NCBI GenBank assembly: GCA_937983035.1
Contig: CALKAN010000106.1
Location: forward strand, 1 to 5,788
Length of the DNA stretch: 5,788 nucleotides
Origin: an uncultured Paenibacillaceae bacterium
Lineage (GTDB): Bacteria > Bacillota > Bacilli > Paenibacillales > CALAME01
Reading direction: 5' to 3'
In this document: one piece after another, positions 5,762-5,788 of the stretch
Layout: each line of letters opens with the position of its first letter
Position numbering within the stretch: position 1 is the stretch's first letter
Translations under genes and position numbers: made by a program
The notes under the pieces: generated by a model
Told to the model about the DNA's origin: nothing
The model's database searches: none
What the model saw: only the letters and a program-made list of their open reading frames with translations

Positions 5762-5788
5762 TTAAAAATGTTGTCGGTTTTTAGTCAC
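5753..5788. other. Sequence foreign to thiE at the right edge, possible insertion-element end
   Basis: These A/T-rich bases (plus strand: a T-run, then GTTAAAAATGTTGTCGG and a T-rich end to GTCAC) replace the expected thiE coding sequence. Minus-strand stops occur in all three frames (TGA 5787-5785, TAA 5783-5781, TAA 5764-5762). A sharp loss of homology at a contig-like edge fits the terminus of an insertion sequence, but no transposase or second end is visible and I do not recognise the terminal repeat. Confidence 0.35.

Noticed and set aside
5564..5788. TPP riboswitch (THI element) upstream of the thi genes
   Set aside because: The visible upstream sequence is thiE coding sequence and a short A/T-rich edge; no THI-box-like CTGAGA core is present.
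5745..5788. Simple frameshift at the A-run as the sole cause of the thiE break
   Set aside because: All three minus-strand frames have stops in the last 28 bases, and none of the translations resembles ThiE.

Overview
The window is a compact block of bacterial chromosome in which every gene I can support lies on the minus strand, so it reads from right to left. The strong AGGAGG-type ribosome binding sites, the lutA-lutB pair with a FadR-type regulator, and the thiS-thiG-thiO-thiD cluster all point to a Bacillales-type Firmicute. Base composition looks close to balanced by eye. I cannot name the genus.

Right part (about 2526-5788): a thiamin biosynthesis operon. In transcription order it holds the C-terminal piece of a ThiE/TenI-family protein, then thiS (sulfur carrier), thiG (thiazole synthase), thiO (glycine oxidase) and thiD (HMP/HMP-P kinase). 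The first genes are very tightly packed, with ATGA overlaps at thiE/thiS and thiG/thiO and thiS abutting thiG. ThiO makes dehydroglycine from glycine, ThiS supplies sulfur as a thiocarboxylate, and ThiG joins these with deoxyxylulose phosphate to form the thiazole. ThiD phosphorylates the pyrimidine half, and ThiE would join the two halves. No thiF lies between these genes, and no TPP riboswitch is in view because the upstream end is cut off. The last ~36 bases at the right edge do not continue thiE and carry stops in all three minus-strand frames, so thiE looks broken there.

Middle (1778-2488): a FadR-subfamily GntR regulator, best read as LutR, begins only 37 nt after thiD with no terminator between them. 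It is followed by a weak terminator-like element and a 242-nt intergenic region (1536-1777). That region carries a perfect palindrome (CTTATCAGATAAG) that is a good LutR operator candidate, and a strong hairpin just upstream of the lutA ribosome binding site.

Left part (1-1535): lutA (complete) and lutB (cut off at position 1), the first two genes of the LutABC iron-sulfur L-lactate oxidation system. They overlap by 59 nt. lutC, if present, lies beyond the left edge.

I see no CRISPR array, tRNA, rRNA, phage gene or clearly novel system. The unusual points are the broken thiE edge, the lutR-thi linkage, and the regulatory DNA in front of lutA.
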